Shown here: positions 61,879 to 64,000 of the stretch, piece after piece | How the letters are laid out: every line of letters starts with the position of its first letter | Position numbering within the stretch: position 1 is the stretch's first letter | From: Desulfuromonadaceae bacterium | GTDB lineage: Bacteria; Desulfobacterota; Desulfuromonadia; Geobacterales; Pseudopelobacteraceae | Direction of reading: 5' to 3' | Length of the DNA stretch: 64,000 nucleotides | Assembly (NCBI GenBank): GCA_028681335.1 | Contig: JAQUIT010000017.1 | Coordinates: 1 to 64,000, forward strand | Position numbers and translations under genes: made by a program | The notes under the pieces: generated by a model | What the model saw: the letters and a program-made list of their open reading frames with translations, nothing else | The model's database searches: none | Told to the model about the DNA's origin: nothing

Positions 61879-63620
61879 TAGTCAATACTTTCGGCTACAT
61901 CCAATGTAATTTGGGATTTAAGATACATTTCTACTTCCGCAGATGTTGAAAAGGCAAAGCAACCTTCGGCAATTGCAGCGGCGCGTTCCAGCGTACAGCG
62001 CCGGAGAATCTGTTTTACGCGCAGGATTGATCCGGCCCCCATCGAGAGCTCATCAAAACCGAGCCCGAGTAGGACTGGCAGATAGAGAGGATCACCGGCC
62101 ATTTCGCCACAGAGACAGGCAGGAATTCCAGCGCCATGGGCAGCCTGCACAACCCGTCGCAGAGATCTCAGCACAGCTGGATGAAGCGGCTGGTACATAT
62201 GCGATAGCTGTTCGTTACTGCGATCAATTGCCAACGTATATTGAATGAGGTCGTTAGTACCTACGCTGAAGAAATCTACTTCACGTGCCAAAAGGTCAGC
62301 CAAGGTAACTGCTGCCGGTATTTCAATCATCACACCAACCTTGGCAGCACTGTCAAATCTTGTTCCGGAGTCGACCAATTCCTGTTTAGCCTCTTGGAGC
62401 AGCGCTTTTGCCCTGCGGACTTCCTCAATGCCTGAAATCATCGGGAACATGATCCGGATCGGGCCATCAGCACTGACCCGCAGAATCGCTCTCAGCTGTT
62501 TTTTAAATTCATCAGGCATACTCAACGACAAGCGGATAGCCCGGACACCCAGAGCCGGATTGATCTCAGATGCCTGATCCATGCCATCAAGCAGTTTGTC
62601 ACCGCCGGCATCAAGGGTCCTGATAGTAAGAGTATGTGGTGCAACCGCCTCCTGCATCGAGCGATATATCGCCACCTGTTCTTCCTCGTCCGGCATACAG
62701 AGACGGTTCATAAAGAGCATCTCTGTACGGTATAAACCGACTCCGTCCCCTCCGTGGTTCAAAATAGAAGCGCCCTCTTCCGGTATTTCTACGTTCCCAC
62801 GCAAATAGACCTGGTGGCCATCGAGGGTAACAGCCGGGAGTGGCGCTGTTTTCAGGAGTTCATATTCAACATATTCATAATGCTGTTTACGGCGAAGTGA
62901 TGTCTGAAACGTTTCCTGATCCGGATCAACAATAACTACACCTGACAGGCCGTCGACAATTATAGCAACGCCATCAAGCAAAAGATCGGTTATCCCCTCA
63001 ACTCCCATAACGGCCGGCAGATCAAGGGCGCGAGCCAGTATAGCAGTGTGTGACGTTCGTCCGCCAATTTCAGTTATGATGGCAAGAACGTTATTACGAT
63101 TAATCTGGAGCATGTCAGCAGGAGAAAAGTCATGCGCTGCAATAATGACCTGGCCTTCCTGTTCCGGAAGCGGTTCAATAGCTTCTCCGCTCATGTTACG
63201 CAGTACACGCTCAATTACAGTCTCTACATCGCTGATACGTTCACGAAGATAGGGGTCGTCAATACCGGCAAAAGCCTCGCGATAGCGGTGCAGGGTACGC
63301 CTTAAGGCCCCTTCGGCATTAATCATCCCGGTTCTGATAATCTCGGATGTTTCAGTTATCAGGCGCTCATCAGCCAGTATCATCAGGTGGGTTTCAATAA
63401 AGAACAGGTGGGTCTCACCGTTTGTTTCTGCAAGGCGGGTTTTAAGAACTTCAAGTTCAATGCGTGTATCTTCAATTGCCTGAGCCAACCGAGCTACTTC
63501 ATGGTTTACGCTTTCAGAGTTGATTTGATACTCGGTAACAACCGCGCGTCTCCGATCAATAATGCACAGTCTTCCCATTGCAATCCCGGGCGAAGCCGCG
63601 ATTCCGGAGAAGAGCCGCAT
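61878..63620 (-). CDS. ptsI: PTS enzyme I (phosphoenolpyruvate-protein phosphotransferase)
   Basis: Transfers phosphate from PEP to HPr. 580 residues from ATG 63620, with GAGGAG just upstream; it starts four bases after the HPr stop. Motifs: FSGIAASPGIAMGRL, phospho-histidine in GGRTSHTAILARALDLPAV, RLSLSMPDEFKKQLRAIL, VGMMIEIPAAVTLADLL-like KVGVMIEIPAAVTLAD, FFSVGTNDLIQYTLAIDR and LCGEMAGDPLYLPVLL. No sugar permease is present nearby, so this looks like the sensory PTS found in Geobacter and other proteobacteria. Confidence 0.95.
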   Translation of the reverse strand: MRLFSGIAASPGIAMGRLCIIDRRRAVVTEYQINSESVNHEVARLAQAIEDTRIELEVLKTRLAETNGETHLFFIETHLMILADERLITETSEIIRTGMINAEGALRRTLHRYREAFAGIDDPYLRERISDVETVIERVLRNMSGEAIEPLPEQEGQVIIAAHDFSPADMLQINRNNVLAIITEIGGRTSHTAILARALDLPAVMGVEGITDLLLDGVAIIVDGLSGVVIVDPDQETFQTSLRRKQHYEYVEYELLKTAPLPAVTLDGHQVYLRGNVEIPEEGASILNHGGDGVGLYRTEMLFMNRLCMPDEEEQVAIYRSMQEAVAPHTLTIRTLDAGGDKLLDGMDQASEINPALGVRAIRLSLSMPDEFKKQLRAILRVSADGPIRIMFPMISGIEEVRRAKALLQEAKQELVDSGTRFDSAAKVGVMIEIPAAVTLADLLAREVDFFSVGTNDLIQYTLAIDRSNEQLSHMYQPLHPAVLRSLRRVVQAAHGAGIPACLCGEMAGDPLYLPVLLGLGFDELSMGAGSILRVKQILRRCTLERAAAIAEGCFAFSTSAEVEMYLKSQITLDVAESID

Positions 63621-63621
63621 A

Positions 63622-63888
63622 TCACTCCTCTCCAAAGCCATTAGCGATAAGTTCACTAATCGTTTGGAAAGCTTCCGATTCGTCTGCCCCACTAACTGTC
63701 AGCCGAACAGATGAACCCTTTGAAGCTGCCAGCATCATTATACCCATTATACTTTTGCCATTAACTTCCACACCCTCACGGGCCAGCTTGATGTCAGAAC
63801 CAAAACGACTGGAAGTCTTCACAAAGAGTGCTGACGCACGAGCATGCAAACCAAGTTTATTTACTATCAACAATTCTTTTTGGAGCAT
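63622..63888 (-). CDS. ptsH: Phosphocarrier protein HPr
   Basis: An 88-residue phosphocarrier. His15 in NKLGLHARASALF is phosphorylated by enzyme I; Ser46 in NGKSIMGIMMLAAS is intact, so HPr kinase control is possible. Only 27 bases separate it from the partial gene upstream. Part of a PTS regulatory cassette preceding pilD-pilS-pilR. Confidence 0.95.
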   Translation of the reverse strand: MLQKELLIVNKLGLHARASALFVKTSSRFGSDIKLAREGVEVNGKSIMGIMMLAASKGSSVRLTVSGADESEAFQTISELIANGFGEE

Positions 63889-63914
63889 ATATCAGGTTCC
63901 CTTGATGTACAGAT

Positions 63915-64000
63915 TTACTTCAGGAATTCTCCTGCAACGATTATTCCTTCGCGACCGGTTCTATAGAGGTCGGCAGCAAGTTCTTCGACCGGCATGCGTT
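63915..64000 (-). CDS. C-terminal end of a PTS EIIA (mannose-type) protein, probable, partial
   Basis: The last 28 codons of a minus-strand gene running off the right edge: residues RMPVEELAADLY, then RTGREGIIVAGEFLK, and stop TAA at 63915-63917. The ending IIVAGEFLK resembles the C-terminal ends of mannose-family EIIA proteins encoded beside ptsH in related bacteria. This is too short for a firm call; position directly before ptsH is the main support. Confidence 0.5.
   Translation of the reverse strand, partial: RMPVEELAADLYRTGREGIIVAGEFLK

Overview
The window looks like a chromosomal segment from a Geobacter/Pelobacter-type member of the Desulfuromonadia (Geobacterales). Supporting signs are a class II (B12-dependent) ribonucleotide reductase, many sigma-54 response regulators, a regulatory-type PTS (ptsH-ptsI), a large type IV pilus locus preceded by a GEMM-I riboswitch, and the gene order DUF177-rpmF-plsX-fabHDG-acpP-fabF-rpiB-glyA. 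No rRNA, insertion sequence, phage gene or CRISPR array was seen. Almost all genes are on the minus strand; the plus strand carries nrdJ, tRNA-Asp, a SulP transporter, a sensor kinase/regulator pair and one outer-membrane protein.

Layout. 0-10.7 kb: 5' end of sucA, a YihY/BrkB membrane protein, and a housekeeping run (TsaC-type protein, rmuC, rsmA, tsaD, PhoH-type ATPase, cysteine-desulfurase-like enzyme, secreted beta-helix protein). 10.8-13.4 kb: nrdJ behind a probable tandem NrdR operator, then tRNA-Asp(GTC) and a strong terminator. 13.4-18.7 kb: TPR protein, orphan NtrC-type regulator, bioA, glyA, rpiB. 18.7-24.9 kb: type II fatty-acid synthesis operon with rpmF and DUF177. 25-33.2 kb: malQ, ppx-type phosphatase, ihfB, TPR protein, rlmD, an unknown protein, queE-queD, metY. 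33.3-42.2 kb: SulP transporter, bioBD with a probable BirA operator, a PAS/HisKA kinase with its sigma-54 regulator, and two unknown envelope proteins. 42.3-63.9 kb: type IV pilus biogenesis (lipoprotein, pilQ-P-O-N-M, XRE regulator, riboswitch, fimT, pilY1, pilX, pilW, pilV, zinc-ribbon protein, another pilin-like gene, dsbC-type oxidoreductase, pilR, pilS, pilD), then ptsI, ptsH and the tail of an EIIA-like gene.

How the genes work together. The pilus block appears to have two separately controlled arms. The inner-membrane/secretin arm (XRE-pilMNOPQ) has a sigma-70-like promoter and a GEMM-I aptamer fused to an intrinsic terminator. Aptamer position 20 is A and the 21-46 pair is swapped as a covarying pair, which points to 3',3'-cGAMP sensing, and the pairing logic predicts an ON switch. 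The minor-pilin/PilY1 arm (zinc-ribbon protein-pilV-pilW-pilX-unknown-pilY1-fimT) has a consensus sigma-54 promoter about 70 bases upstream of its first gene, close to the pilS-pilR genes that could activate it. So second-messenger signalling and PilSR/RpoN would jointly set pilus assembly. Other visible control elements are NrdR boxes at nrdJ and a BirA site at bioB.

Limits: all calls come from reading the sequence. Start codons were corrected where a ribosome binding site or gene overlap argued for it. Ligand, regulator and sigma-factor assignments are inferences.
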